Shown here in pieces: positions 9,928-18,262 of a DNA stretch of 64,000 nt. The DNA is taken from contig CAZUGO010000059.1 in NCBI GenBank assembly GCA_964619935.1, forward strand, positions 4,627 to 68,626. The letters run 5' to 3'. The position numbers and the translations under genes were made by a program. This DNA is from CAZUGO01 sp964619935. Its GTDB lineage: Bacteria > Planctomycetota > Phycisphaerae > UBA1845 > CAIVHJ01. Below the pieces are notes generated by a model. The model saw only the letters and a list, made by a program, of their open reading frames with translations. It was not told the DNA's origin and did not search any database. Positions within the stretch are counted from its first letter, which is position 1. Each line of letters starts with the position of its first letter.

Positions 9928-10749
9928 ATGTCACGGTTTGGTTTTGGAATGTTGCTGGCGGTTGGTTTGCTGTCCTCTGGCTGCGCCTCGACAAGCACCG
10001 GACGCAGCCAGCTCATGCTGGTCAGCCAGGATCAGGAAAAGGCCCTGGGTGGAGAAGCCTACCAGCAGGTGCTCAGCGAATCGCAGTTGAGCAATGACGC
10101 GCCCATGTCGGCAATTGTCCGCCGGGTCGGCCAACGCATCGCCGCGGCCGCCGAGCGCCCCGATTTCGACTGGGAGTTTAACCTCATCGAGTCGCCGCAG
10201 GTCAACGCGTTCTGCCTGCCCGGCGGGAAGATCGCGATCTTCACCGGCATCCTGCCGGTCCTGCAGAACGAAGCGGGAATGGCCGCGGTGATGGGCCACG
10301 AGGTCGCCCACGCCCTGGAGCGGCACGGTGCCGAGCGCATGAGCCAGCAACTGGCCGCCGGGGCGCTGCAACAGACCTTGAAGTTTGGTTTCCGCGGCGC
10401 TGGCGCCGGGACCCAGGATGTGATCATGGGCGTATTCGGTGTCGGCAGCCAGTATGGCGTGCTGCTGCCGTACAGCCGGGCTCACGAACTGGAGGCCGAC
10501 CAGGTGGGGCTGTTGCTGGCGGCCAAGGCCGGCTACCTACCCACCGAGGCCGTGGCCTTGTGGGAGCGCATGAAGGCTTCCGGCGGCAAAAAGCCGCCGG
10601 AGATCCTGTCCACCCACCCGTCGGAAGGTCGCCGCATCGAGCAGATGCAGGATTTCATGTCCACGGCCATGCAGCGCTACGAGCAGGCCCAGCAGCAGTT
10701 TGGCCTGGGCGACCGCTGGGCCGGTTCACCGGAAGTCACCCGCCGGTAG
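9928..10749 (+). CDS. M48-family zinc metalloprotease, lipoprotein
   Basis: This 273-residue protein starts at an ATG preceded by CGGAGGT. It has a lipoprotein signal peptide ending LSSGC (Cys19). The M48 catalytic motif HEVAHALERHGAE begins at His124. The downstream RAHELEAD supplies the third zinc ligand, Glu187 in my count. A central FCLPGGKIAIFTGIL segment and the late THPSEGRRIEQ are typical of the LoiP/YcaL/BepA-like group. These periplasmic proteases take part in quality control of outer-membrane proteins, which fits the neighbouring envelope genes. It is full length for a single-domain member without the TPR tail of BepA. Confidence 0.9.
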   Translation: MSRFGFGMLLAVGLLSSGCASTSTGRSQLMLVSQDQEKALGGEAYQQVLSESQLSNDAPMSAIVRRVGQRIAAAAERPDFDWEFNLIESPQVNAFCLPGGKIAIFTGILPVLQNEAGMAAVMGHEVAHALERHGAERMSQQLAAGALQQTLKFGFRGAGAGTQDVIMGVFGVGSQYGVLLPYSRAHELEADQVGLLLAAKAGYLPTEAVALWERMKASGGKKPPEILSTHPSEGRRIEQMQDFMSTAMQRYEQAQQQFGLGDRWAGSPEVTRR

Positions 10750-10910
10750 CACCGCCCCTGACGGTCGCGGCTCTGACTGGGCGTCACGCTTGACCGCGGC
10801 GGTGGATGACCTCTGCGATCTTCTTCGTGACTGCGGCGGAACCCTGAACGACGAATGGTCATCGACCCCGGCCTGCGAGCAATCCGCCACCTGTGGTCGT
10901 GATCGCCGGC

Positions 10911-12239
10911 CTACCGGGACGTTGCATCGGCGACGATGTTGAAGTCCACCGCTGTGCCGTCGAACTTGAACCGCTGGCCCTGCATGTGCGATTCAAGTGT
11001 GAGTTCCGCGAGCCCTCCGGGCAGCTCGGGGCAGCGATAGGGTGTTGCGTGCAGATCCGAGCCCCAGTCCGGATAGGTCCCGGGGGCGGCGATCTTCCAC
11101 CCGGGGCAATCGAAGGACCGGCCCTTGATCGTGATGCGCTTGGCCGGCAGAGCCGTGGTCTGGGTGCGCGGGTCCGTGGCCGGGTGATCCGGCGGGTCGA
11201 TCCACGCCTCGGCAATCAGGCTGTGCACTTGGGCGGGCAGGGCGGTGCCGTCGTCTCCGAGGAATTGCTGACGTTCCACCATCAGCCGGTCGCGGCTCTT
11301 GCTCGTGAGGAGGGTCTTCAGACGCACCGGCGTACGCACGCCCTGGTGCTCCTGAGTTCCTTCCAGGATCAGGTACGAGCCCTCTCCGAACGCGGCCCAG
11401 CGCTCGTAGTCCGGATTGCGGACCTTGCCCTCGATCGAGGCCAGCGCGGCCGGTGCGGAGTCAACTCGCGTGGTGAGCCGGGGGGCAATGTGGGCCGCGA
11501 CAAATGCGGAGCTGAGCACATCGGTGTGCCCGCCGGCGTACCCCAGCTTGGCGAACTCCGGCCGCCACGGGATGGTGACCACCTTGGCGTACTGACTGCG
11601 GGTCGCGGAGGTCGCCTCCTGCGGGACCCGAAATCCGCTCAGTCCGGCGGCCGGAACCGTGCCGCTGGCCCGATCGGCGGTTCCGGACATCGGCACCAGG
11701 AACTCCAGCACGGGGTCTTTCGCCGATGTGAACACGTACATCTTGTTGTCGAGGTTCTGCAGGGCCCGGGTCAGATCATACGTAGAACTGATGCTCGCAC
11801 CGCACAGCACGGCATTGTCGATCCGTGCACCGGCCGGCATTTCTTCAAGCGCAAAGACCACCACCGTGGTACCGGCCGACAACCCCATAAACGACACGGG
11901 GGCCTGCGGGTACCGTCGTGAATACGCGGTCGCTTCCTGGGCCAATTTGCGGGCCTTGTTGCGCTTGTACTGCACACTGGCGTCCTGGTCAGGGATCACG
12001 CCCAGGCCGGTATTCCAGGAGAAGACTTCGCCGGAACCCGGGTAGCCGCCCTTGAGCAGCCCGTCGCGGAGTCCGCCCGTCCAGTTCATCAGCCCACCAC
12101 CCCCGGCACCGTCGCAGTAGTAGACATAGCCATGAGGGATCCGTTCCGCTCGATTCGCTAAGGGCGCCTGGCATCCGGCGAAGGCCGGGACCAAGGCGAT
12201 CCACATGGCGGCCGTGCTTGACCTGAGGCTGTTGTTCAT
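10911..12239 (-). CDS. Alpha/beta-hydrolase-like lipoprotein
   Basis: This 442-residue protein starts at ATG 12239, with AAGGAG 8 nt upstream. An upstream in-frame ATG at 12332 would bury the signal peptide. The lipoprotein signal is MNNSLRSSTAAMWIALV...AFAGC (Cys23). The nucleophile elbow GLSAGT fits the GxSxG motif of serine hydrolases and follows a beta strand (APVSFM). An early VYYCDGAGGGG may form the oxyanion region, and a late YAGGHTDVL could supply the His. The C-terminal third has no recognised domain. Substrate unknown; the order of motifs is that of a secreted esterase or lipase-like protein. It is transcribed divergently from the next gene. Confidence 0.7.
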   Translation of the reverse strand: MNNSLRSSTAAMWIALVPAFAGCQAPLANRAERIPHGYVYYCDGAGGGGLMNWTGGLRDGLLKGGYPGSGEVFSWNTGLGVIPDQDASVQYKRNKARKLAQEATAYSRRYPQAPVSFMGLSAGTTVVVFALEEMPAGARIDNAVLCGASISSTYDLTRALQNLDNKMYVFTSAKDPVLEFLVPMSGTADRASGTVPAAGLSGFRVPQEATSATRSQYAKVVTIPWRPEFAKLGYAGGHTDVLSSAFVAAHIAPRLTTRVDSAPAALASIEGKVRNPDYERWAAFGEGSYLILEGTQEHQGVRTPVRLKTLLTSKSRDRLMVERQQFLGDDGTALPAQVHSLIAEAWIDPPDHPATDPRTQTTALPAKRITIKGRSFDCPGWKIAAPGTYPDWGSDLHATPYRCPELPGGLAELTLESHMQGQRFKFDGTAVDFNIVADATSR

Positions 12240-12584
12240 GGTGAATGCTCCTTGCCTTGACGCACCTAACGGGAGGAGGTCCGAGCATATATATAAGGTA
12301 TACGGGTTCCGCCCGGTCCGCCAGATACTCAAGGGCGATCCTCACAATGTCGTTAGGCAGCAGCCGGCCCAGCCCCGCGCTGTCGCGGCAGGAAACCGCA
12401 GGTAGCCGGCTGCAGGCCGCCACCCGGAAAGATTGCATTTGATAATGACTTGGGTGTTGTTGTGGCGGCCCTGGGGCGCATCGACACCCCGGCGCGGCGG
12501 TGATATCATGCGGTCGTCATGGCCGCCTGGGCACGGCCAAGTCGAGTGCACCCGGGTACCTTCAAAGACCACAAGGAGTCGATC
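12240..12584. other. Divergent intergenic region between two exported-protein genes
   Basis: About 345 bases. It contains an AT-rich patch (catatatataagg, around 12285-12300) close to the hydrolase start and a promoter-like pair facing right at 12481-12509. No coding sequence is supported; short frames have shadow-like composition. Confidence 0.5.
12481..12509 (+). promoter_or_regulatory. Candidate sigma-70 promoter for the exported protein gene
   Basis: TCGACA (12481-12486) and TATCAT (12504-12509) are separated by 17 nt, about 75 nt before the ATG at 12585. Five of six bases match the consensus in each box. There is no experimental support. Confidence 0.4.
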
Positions 12585-14072
12585 ATGTTCAGCGCCAGGA
12601 TACCTCTGGTCGTTACCATAACCGTCCTGCTCGTGTTGTCAGGGGGTGGTGTCGCTGCCTCACCGTTCGACGATCTCGTTGGGCGCGTGCCAGCCGGAGT
12701 CAACGCCATCATGACTGTGGATGTGGAGGGGATGTACAAGAGCGAGATCGCGGTCAAGGGGGATTGGCAGGCCAACAAGGCGACCTCCTACGTGACCCAG
12801 CCCATCCTTCTGCCTCCGGACGCCCGGCGGTTTCTAATGGCGACCAAACTGGACACCGAGACCCTGGCGATGAGCTGGGGCGTGGTCATCATGGACCGGA
12901 CGGCGATGCCGTCCCTGCCGCTATTGGCCCGGGCTGAAAGCGGGCGGATCGACAAGATCGCCGAGACCGACGTAGTGTGGTCGCCCCACGACATCTACTA
13001 TGTCAAGTTTAGCGACAAGATCATGGGTGGCATCATGCCGGCGAATCGGCAGAGCGTCACGCGCTGGATCACCCAACGCGGTGCCTGGAAAGGCACAGGG
13101 CTGTCAAGCTACCTCGGCAAGGTCCTGGAGTCGTCCGATGCCCAACGCCACCAGGTGGTGATGGCCGTGGACCTCGAGGATCTGTTGGATCCGGCGGAGG
13201 TCCTGGACAAGCTGCGGGCTTCCCCGACGATGGCGAACCACTCCGCCGATCTGGAGGCCACCGCGGACATCATTTCATCGATCAAGGGCGTGGCTCTGGG
13301 AATCAAGTTTACCGACAAGGCGTCCGGGACCTTTGTCATCAACTTCGGAAAGGAAGCCACCGGCACCCAAGACTTCATCAAGCCGCTGCTGCTGGAGACC
13401 TTCGACAACCTTGAAATCAACCTGAAGGACTTTGAATCGTGGACCGCCTCGGTCACGGGCAACAGGGTGCGGTTGACTGGTGATTTCTCGCGCAGCGGTC
13501 TGTCGCTGATTGCCAGCCTGCTCGAGTTTCCGACACCCCGCAATGTTGCAGCGCCGGAAACCACGCAGGAGATCAAGGACGGCGACCGCGGCGGCGAACT
13601 GCCGGTGGCCAAGGCGTCGCAGCAATACTTCCAATCGGTGAGCGAGCTGATCGACGCCGTGCAGGAGCACCCGAGTTCCTCCGTGTGGATGCGCAAGACC
13701 GTCGATCACATCAGCGACGTGCCGGTCCGCAACGTCGATCCGGAACTGCTGGCCTATGGGGTCGAGGTCAGCGACCTGCTGCTGACGGCCGCCGACAAGC
13801 ACACCGAAAGCCGGCTCGAGGCCGATGCCAGGCAGTCTGCGATCAAGCCCCAGAGCACGCAGCGCTATTCGTACCGCGGGTCCTACCACCGCGGCTACCG
13901 TGGATCCAGCCCCAACAGCTATCGCAGCCAGAACTACGGCGAGCGGCAGCGGCTCGAGGCGGAAGGGCGGGTCAAGGCCAGCAAAGCCACCAACGAGATG
14001 CTTCGCAAGGTTGCCGAGTTGACCGCCAAGGTCCGGGCCACGATGGCCGAGCGCTACTCAATGGAGTTCTGA
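12585..14072 (+). CDS. Exported protein of unknown function
   Basis: This 495-residue protein starts at ATG 12585 behind an AAGGAG site. A clear signal peptide (MFSARIPLVVTITVLLVLSGG, cleavage near VAAS) is followed by a mixed alpha/beta region of about 320 residues. That region opens with LVGRVPAGVNAIMTVDVEGMY, a pattern seen in planctomycete proteins that I cannot link to a characterised family. After residue 325 it continues with a helical segment, then a Tyr/Arg/Ser/Gly-rich stretch (YSYRGSYHRGYRGSS) and a charged helical tail. The Tyr/Arg-rich part may be disordered and bind polyanions. No catalytic motif is recognised. Function unknown. Confidence 0.75.
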   Translation: MFSARIPLVVTITVLLVLSGGGVAASPFDDLVGRVPAGVNAIMTVDVEGMYKSEIAVKGDWQANKATSYVTQPILLPPDARRFLMATKLDTETLAMSWGVVIMDRTAMPSLPLLARAESGRIDKIAETDVVWSPHDIYYVKFSDKIMGGIMPANRQSVTRWITQRGAWKGTGLSSYLGKVLESSDAQRHQVVMAVDLEDLLDPAEVLDKLRASPTMANHSADLEATADIISSIKGVALGIKFTDKASGTFVINFGKEATGTQDFIKPLLLETFDNLEINLKDFESWTASVTGNRVRLTGDFSRSGLSLIASLLEFPTPRNVAAPETTQEIKDGDRGGELPVAKASQQYFQSVSELIDAVQEHPSSSVWMRKTVDHISDVPVRNVDPELLAYGVEVSDLLLTAADKHTESRLEADARQSAIKPQSTQRYSYRGSYHRGYRGSSPNSYRSQNYGERQRLEAEGRVKASKATNEMLRKVAELTAKVRATMAERYSMEF

Positions 14073-14167
14073 AGTCGAGCGCGGCGGGGGGTCCAGAGCG
14101 CAAGTGACTTCGCTCGGCATTGAGGCAGCCGTCTTATCCTGTCTGTCGTGGAGGTGCTCGCCGAACC

Positions 14168-14605
14168 GTGGACCCGACATGCTGCATTTATGCCTGCTTC
14201 GAGCCGCAGCGGGAGACCTACGCCCGTCGGCTCGACACCTGGGCATGGACCAACAGCGACGTGGGACACTACAACGACCGCCGGCAGTTCGCGCCCGAGG
14301 ACCCGCATGCCGAGCCGCACCGGGTTTGCCTCCGCCAACAGATCCAAGAGGCCGACGTCACCGTGTGCGTGATCGCACTCCAGACGTACCAGGATTCCTG
14401 GATCGCGTGGGAACTCCAGGCGTCACGGGCGGCGGCCAACGGCCTGGTGGGCGTCATGCTCAACGAACTGGACCGTCAGCCGCCGGCAATGGTCGGCTGC
14501 GGGGCTATTTTTGTGCCGTTTCGGCGGGACATCGTCGAGCGGGCGGTCCACTGGAGCCTGACCCACCGCGACGCCTCCGGCGATTTCACGCTGCGTGATT
14601 TTTAG
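14168..14605 (+). CDS. TIR-like (MTH538/DUF1863-type) domain protein
   Basis: This 145-residue protein is a single compact domain. The order of signatures is that of the TIR-like MTH538 family used in Thoeris ThsB. It opens with IYACFEPQRETYARRLDTW; then VCLRQQIQEADVTVCVIAL; then the diagnostic TYQDSWIAWELQAS and GLVGVMLN. Such domains often bind or convert NAD and act as sensors or effectors in anti-phage defence; that function is inferred here from resemblance. I chose the GTG at 14168, 11 nt after GGAGGTG; a TTG at 14120 is also open. No ThsA-like partner is visible, but a small unknown gene follows 20 bases later. Confidence 0.65.
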   Translation: MDPTCCIYACFEPQRETYARRLDTWAWTNSDVGHYNDRRQFAPEDPHAEPHRVCLRQQIQEADVTVCVIALQTYQDSWIAWELQASRAAANGLVGVMLNELDRQPPAMVGCGAIFVPFRRDIVERAVHWSLTHRDASGDFTLRDF

Positions 14606-14625
14606 GGCCAAGCGCATCGGTAGTA

Positions 14626-14898
14626 ATGGCAGGCCTCCCCAGTGAATTCAGTTGCTTCACGGTCGACAGCGTCGAACGCTCCGGCGACTCGCTGGTCTTG
14701 CGGTACCAGGGACGTCTGTTCGGCGGCGTGCTGGTGAGCCTGTTGGCGGCGGACATTGTGGAGGCGGTGCAGCCGGGAACCGAGATTTTCGTGCGCTATC
14801 ACACCGCCGAGACTGGTCGCCCGGGGCAGATCGCCCACATGCTCATCCGGCACCCCAGCGGCCACGGTTGGGCCGAATTGTACGCCGACTGGGAATAG
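14626..14898 (+). CDS. Small protein of unknown function next to the TIR-like gene
   Basis: This 90-residue predicted protein (MAGLPSEFSCFTVDSVERSG... ending ELYADWE) has balanced composition, beta-strand-like alternation and an acidic end, without a signal peptide or membrane helix. It begins 20 bases after the TIR-like gene on the same strand, so co-transcription is likely. There is no clear ribosome site; translation may be coupled. I do not recognise a family. Its reading frame looks more protein-like than the overlapping frames. Confidence 0.5.
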   Translation: MAGLPSEFSCFTVDSVERSGDSLVLRYQGRLFGGVLVSLLAADIVEAVQPGTEIFVRYHTAETGRPGQIAHMLIRHPSGHGWAELYADWE

Positions 14899-15363
14899 TT
14901 GGATCGAAGGCAGGCGCACCACGTTCCCGAGGTGGATCACGCCCGGGGTTAGCGCGCGGTGCCGTGGAGCTTCGGCGGTTGGGATGAAACGGGGCACGTC
15001 AGCCGCACGGTCCCCAACTGCCCAGTCGCAGAGCCAGGTCGGCGGCGTTGATCAGCGTGTCGCCAATGGACTGGCGATCGAGATCCCCAAGTGGCAGCCC
15101 TGGGCCCGCGCGGCCAAGGCCAGGCTGCAAGCACTGATGGCCGCATGAAGGCAGGAAATCTGCTCGGGAACCCAAGGGCTCAGGGATCCGGAGGGTCGGC
15201 CTTGTGGCCAGCGACAGCAGCACGGCGAGCCGGTGTTGCGGGTCGAGGTGTGGGTGATTGGGCGGGCAGGCGTTCGCATATGCCTATGTTCCAATGCCAC
15301 ACCTTGCCGGGATCGTGCAGATCTTCGGAGTGCGGCAATAGCGGCAGTCCACCATGCACAGAT
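14899..15363. other. Gene-poor stretch before the AT-rich repeat
   Basis: No intact gene is supported here. Short open frames on both strands have erratic composition. On the minus strand, a dockerin-like C-terminal fragment is visible near 14999-15100 (separate entry). The rest looks like non-coding or decayed sequence. Confidence 0.45.
14999..15100 (-). pseudogene. Possible remnant of a dockerin-like C-terminus
   Basis: The minus-strand frame reads GDLDRQSIGDTLINAADLAL then RLGSWGPCG and a stop. It resembles the C-terminal dockerin-like motif of planctomycete exported proteins (DLDGDG...DLALLLGSWGPC) but with the calcium loop degraded. No start codon with a ribosome site and no further coding sequence lie upstream. 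I read it as a decayed gene end; chance resemblance cannot be excluded. Confidence 0.35.
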
Positions 15364-15489
15364 TAAATGGTGGTACCAAATGACCCAAATGAAGATACGA
15401 AAACAACAAAACGGTGGTACCAAACAGTCTAAATGAAGATACCATTTGATATAAATGGTATCTTCATTTAGATCATTTGGTGGTACCAA
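15364..15489. repeat. AT-rich nested direct and inverted repeat element
   Basis: Two direct units pair GGTGGTACCAAA (15369-15380; 15413-15424) with AAATGAAGATAC (15387-15398; 15431-15442). A third, inverted unit (15453-15488) ends with GGTGGTACCA. Units 2 and 3 face each other so that an 18-bp perfect inverted repeat (15430-15447 and 15453-15470, core AAATGAAGATACC) flanks a 5-nt GATAT loop. The element is strongly AT-rich compared with the GC-rich flanks. It may be a non-autonomous mobile palindrome, a protein-binding array or a structured RNA. It has too few units and the wrong spacing for CRISPR. Confidence 0.75.
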
Positions 15490-15884
15490 TTGATCTGTAT
15501 CCCGGTGAGGACCGCAGTCGTTACCAGCTTACCCAGCCCACACCGGCCGGGGGGTGGTTCACCCCCGCTCACTTGCCAAACGCAACGCGACTGGTTCGGG
15601 GGGACCCCACTGGGCCGTCGGCAGGGGTCCTGGGGGATACCCACGAGCGCCGTCCGTCGTTGGCCACCTTGGCATCGCCGCGGCGGCTCACGCTGCCGAC
15701 GACCTGACCGAGCTGCTGGCCGCCGCCCTGGAGAAGCTGGGCGCCGACAGCCTGAGCGAGGCCGTAAAGACCAACCAAAGTCGCCCCGGCAGCCGTCGGC
15801 AATCCCACGGCGTCGCCAAAACGGTGCAGCGACCGGACGCTGCAGCGATGCCGCGACGAGTCCAGCCATGCTATGATGCAGCCC
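15490..15884. other. Gap before rsfS, no convincing gene
   Basis: Nearly 400 GC-rich bases. One forward frame contains a helix-like segment (ADDLTELLAAALEKLGADSL near 15695-15755), but it has no credible start, no ribosome site and a poor flanking composition. It may be a coding remnant. A -10-like box for rsfS lies at its end. Confidence 0.4.
15872..15877 (+). promoter_or_regulatory. -10-like box just before rsfS
   Basis: TATGAT ends 7 nt before the ATG at 15885. If used, transcription would start at or next to the start codon, giving a leaderless message. No convincing -35 box was found. Confidence 0.3.
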
Positions 15885-16289
15885 ATGGATACACCGAACC
15901 CACAAGCGTTTGCCAGTGAGGCCGCCCGGATGGCCGCGGACGACAAGTGTGAAGATGTCATCATCCTGGACCTGCGCGGCAAGTGTTCGGTGGCCGATTA
16001 CTTCGTGATCGCCACCGGCACCTCCGACCGCCAGATGGCCGCCACCGCCGACCACATTCAGGACTACGGTCACCAGCTTGGTTTGCGGCTGTACCGCGGT
16101 CGCCGGTTGGACAGCCCGGTGTGGGTCCTGCTGGACTACGTCGACGTGGTCATCCACATCTTCGACCGCGATCATCGCGAGTACTACGATCTCGAGCTGC
16201 TGTGGGGCGACGCCCCGCGGGTGGAATGGCCGCGGCGCCAACCGGGATCCGCGGGCATTTCCAAGCCAGAGAATATCCAACGCAGTTGA
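15885..16289 (+). CDS. rsfS: Ribosome silencing factor RsfS (Iojap family)
   Basis: This 134-residue protein carries the RsfS/Iojap core: DDKCEDVIILDLRGKCSVADYFVIATGTSDRQM, then RLYRGRRLDSPVWVLLDYVDVVIHIFDRDHREYYDLELLWGDAP. RsfS binds ribosomal protein L14 on the 50S subunit and blocks subunit joining when nutrients are scarce. I chose ATG 15885 because the protein then begins like other family members. ATGs at 15873 and 15876 are in frame but overlap a TATGAT box. No ribosome site is visible. argS follows 32 bases later. Confidence 0.9.
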   Translation: MDTPNPQAFASEAARMAADDKCEDVIILDLRGKCSVADYFVIATGTSDRQMAATADHIQDYGHQLGLRLYRGRRLDSPVWVLLDYVDVVIHIFDRDHREYYDLELLWGDAPRVEWPRRQPGSAGISKPENIQRS

Positions 16290-16321
16290 CCGATATTGCG
16301 CCGCCGGGCGGAGTTTGGACC

Positions 16322-18103
16322 ATGATCAATCTGGGGCGGATGTTGGCTGGGCGGGTGGCCCAGGCGCTGGCGGCGGCCTTCGGGAGCGCGGCCGACGGTG
16401 TCGACCCGGCGGTGCGGCCGGCTCAGGATCCGCGCTTCGGCGACTACCAGTGTAACTGTGCCATGGGCCTGGCCAAGGCCCTGGGCCGCAAACCGCGCGA
16501 CGTGGCCGCGGACATCATCGGCCATTTGGCGATCGACGACGTCTGCGCGGCTCCCGAGATTGCCGGGCCGGGCTTCATCAACCTGCGGTTGGATCCGGGT
16601 TTCTTGGCCCAGACCCTGCAGGCGGTGCCGCCCGGTGGCCCACACGATCGCGTGGGCCTGCCGCCGACCCGCGATCCGCAGGTGGTGGTCGTGGACATGT
16701 CCAGCCCCAACCTGGCCAAGGAAATGCATGTCGGGCATTTGCGGCCGACGGTGATCGGCGATGCCGTGGCCCGCATTCTGGAGTTTTGCGGCCACACGGT
16801 TCATCGCATCAATCACGTCGGTGACTGGGGCACGCAGTTTGGGATGTTGATCCAGTTTCTGCGCGAGACCCATCCCGAAGTGTTGGAACACGCCGACGAC
16901 CTGCGGCTGGGCGACCTCGAGGAGTTCTACGTTCGGGCGAAGCAGCGGTTTGACCATGATCCCCAGTTCGCCGAGCAGGCCCGCCGGGCCGTGGTCGATC
17001 TGCAATCCGGCGATCCGACCACGCGGGCCGTGTGGCAGGCCTTCTGTGGCGAATCGCTGCGGCATTGCCACCAGATCTACGATCTTCTGGACGTTTGCCT
17101 GGAGGACCGCGGCGAGAGTTCGTACAACGACCGGTTGCCGGGGGTGGTCCAGGAACTGACCGACCGCGGTGTGGCCGTTGAGAGTGACGGTGCTATCTGC
17201 GTGTTCCCGGAGGGCTTCACCGGCAAGGACGACCAGCCGCTGCCCTTGATCATCCGCAAGTCGGACGGCGGCTACCTGTACCCGACCACCGACCTGGCCG
17301 CGCTCCAGCAGCGGATCTTCGAACTCCGCGCCCGGCGGATCATCTACGTGGTCGGCAACCAGCAGAAGCAGCACTTCCAGATGTTGTTCGCCGCCCTGGC
17401 TGCCACCGGTTGGGCCGATGGCGGCGTTCAGGTGGTTCATCTGCCGACCGGCATGCTGCTTAGTGCCGCCGGGACGCCCTTCAAGACGCGTGAAGGCGGC
17501 ACGGTCAAGCTCCGGACCCTGCTCGACGAAGCCGTACAGCGTTGCCGGGCCTTTCTGGAGTCCGCAGAGCAGGACCCCGACCGTCGCCGGGGCTACACGG
17601 CGGACGAGATCGCCGCCATGGCCGCCGTCATCGGGATGGCCGCGGTCCGCTATTTTGAACTGTCGCACAATCTGGCCACCGACTACAAGTTTGACTGGGA
17701 CCAGATGCTGGCGCTGGACGGCAACACCGCCCCGTACATGCTGTACACCTACGCCCGGATCCAGAGCATCGCCCGCACGGCCGACCTGGATTTCGCCGAC
17801 CTGCCGCCGGCCACGCCGCTCCGTCTGGAGCACCCCAGCGAGATCCTGCTGGCGAAGCAGTTGCTCCGGTTTGCCGAGACGGTGGAATTGGTGGAGCGCG
17901 AGTTGCGTCCCAATCTGCTCACGGAATACCTCTACGAACTCAGTCGCACCTTCAGCACCTTTTACGACCGCAAGACCGGGGTGCGGGTCATCGATCCAGA
18001 CGCCCGGGTGCAGGCCTCCCGCCTGCGGCTGTGCGACCTCACCGGACGGGTGCTCAAGATCGGCCTGGGGCTGTTGGGCATCAAGACGCTGCCGCGTATG
18101 TAA
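16322..18103 (+). CDS. argS: Arginyl-tRNA synthetase
   Basis: This 593-residue enzyme charges tRNA-Arg with arginine. It shows the N-terminal additional domain (YQCNCAMGLAKALGRKPRDVA...AGPGFINLRL). The class I HIGH motif is SSPNLAKEMHVGHLRPTVIGD, followed by HRINHVGDWGTQFGMLI. The KMSKS region is the relaxed FKTREGGTVKL form typical of many ArgRS. The C-terminal DALR anticodon-binding domain (YTYARIQSIAR ... LYELSRTFSTFYDRKTGVRV) ends in LGLLGIKTLPRM. Length is normal for the family. The start ATG 16322 lies shortly after rsfS, so the two may be co-transcribed. A long opposite-strand frame is a shadow. Confidence 0.97.
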   Translation: MINLGRMLAGRVAQALAAAFGSAADGVDPAVRPAQDPRFGDYQCNCAMGLAKALGRKPRDVAADIIGHLAIDDVCAAPEIAGPGFINLRLDPGFLAQTLQAVPPGGPHDRVGLPPTRDPQVVVVDMSSPNLAKEMHVGHLRPTVIGDAVARILEFCGHTVHRINHVGDWGTQFGMLIQFLRETHPEVLEHADDLRLGDLEEFYVRAKQRFDHDPQFAEQARRAVVDLQSGDPTTRAVWQAFCGESLRHCHQIYDLLDVCLEDRGESSYNDRLPGVVQELTDRGVAVESDGAICVFPEGFTGKDDQPLPLIIRKSDGGYLYPTTDLAALQQRIFELRARRIIYVVGNQQKQHFQMLFAALAATGWADGGVQVVHLPTGMLLSAAGTPFKTREGGTVKLRTLLDEAVQRCRAFLESAEQDPDRRRGYTADEIAAMAAVIGMAAVRYFELSHNLATDYKFDWDQMLALDGNTAPYMLYTYARIQSIARTADLDFADLPPATPLRLEHPSEILLAKQLLRFAETVELVERELRPNLLTEYLYELSRTFSTFYDRKTGVRVIDPDARVQASRLRLCDLTGRVLKIGLGLLGIKTLPRM

Positions 18104-18262
18104 CCCTACAGGAGCCACGGACGCGACTGACCTTTGGGGGGCCAAGTGCGCCCCGCCCCGCTTGCGGGCGCAGGCATCCTGAGGGCGCGGGCTGGGTTCG
18201 GGGACCCCCACGCTGAACATGGGGCCGGGGTCGGTCGGGTCAATGCGGGCCGCTGCGGGCGG

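Noticed and set aside
15052..15489. Reverse frame crossing the AT-rich repeat
   Set aside because: Its start is inside the palindromic repeat and its sequence (WYLHLDCLVPPFCCF type) only reflects the repeat units.
15364..15489. CRISPR array
   Set aside because: Only three units, one inverted, with unequal spacing and no cas genes; better described as a palindromic element.
16184..18220. Long reverse frame of about 678 codons
   Set aside because: It lies antisense to argS and part of rsfS, which are certain genes; His/Gln-rich shadow composition.
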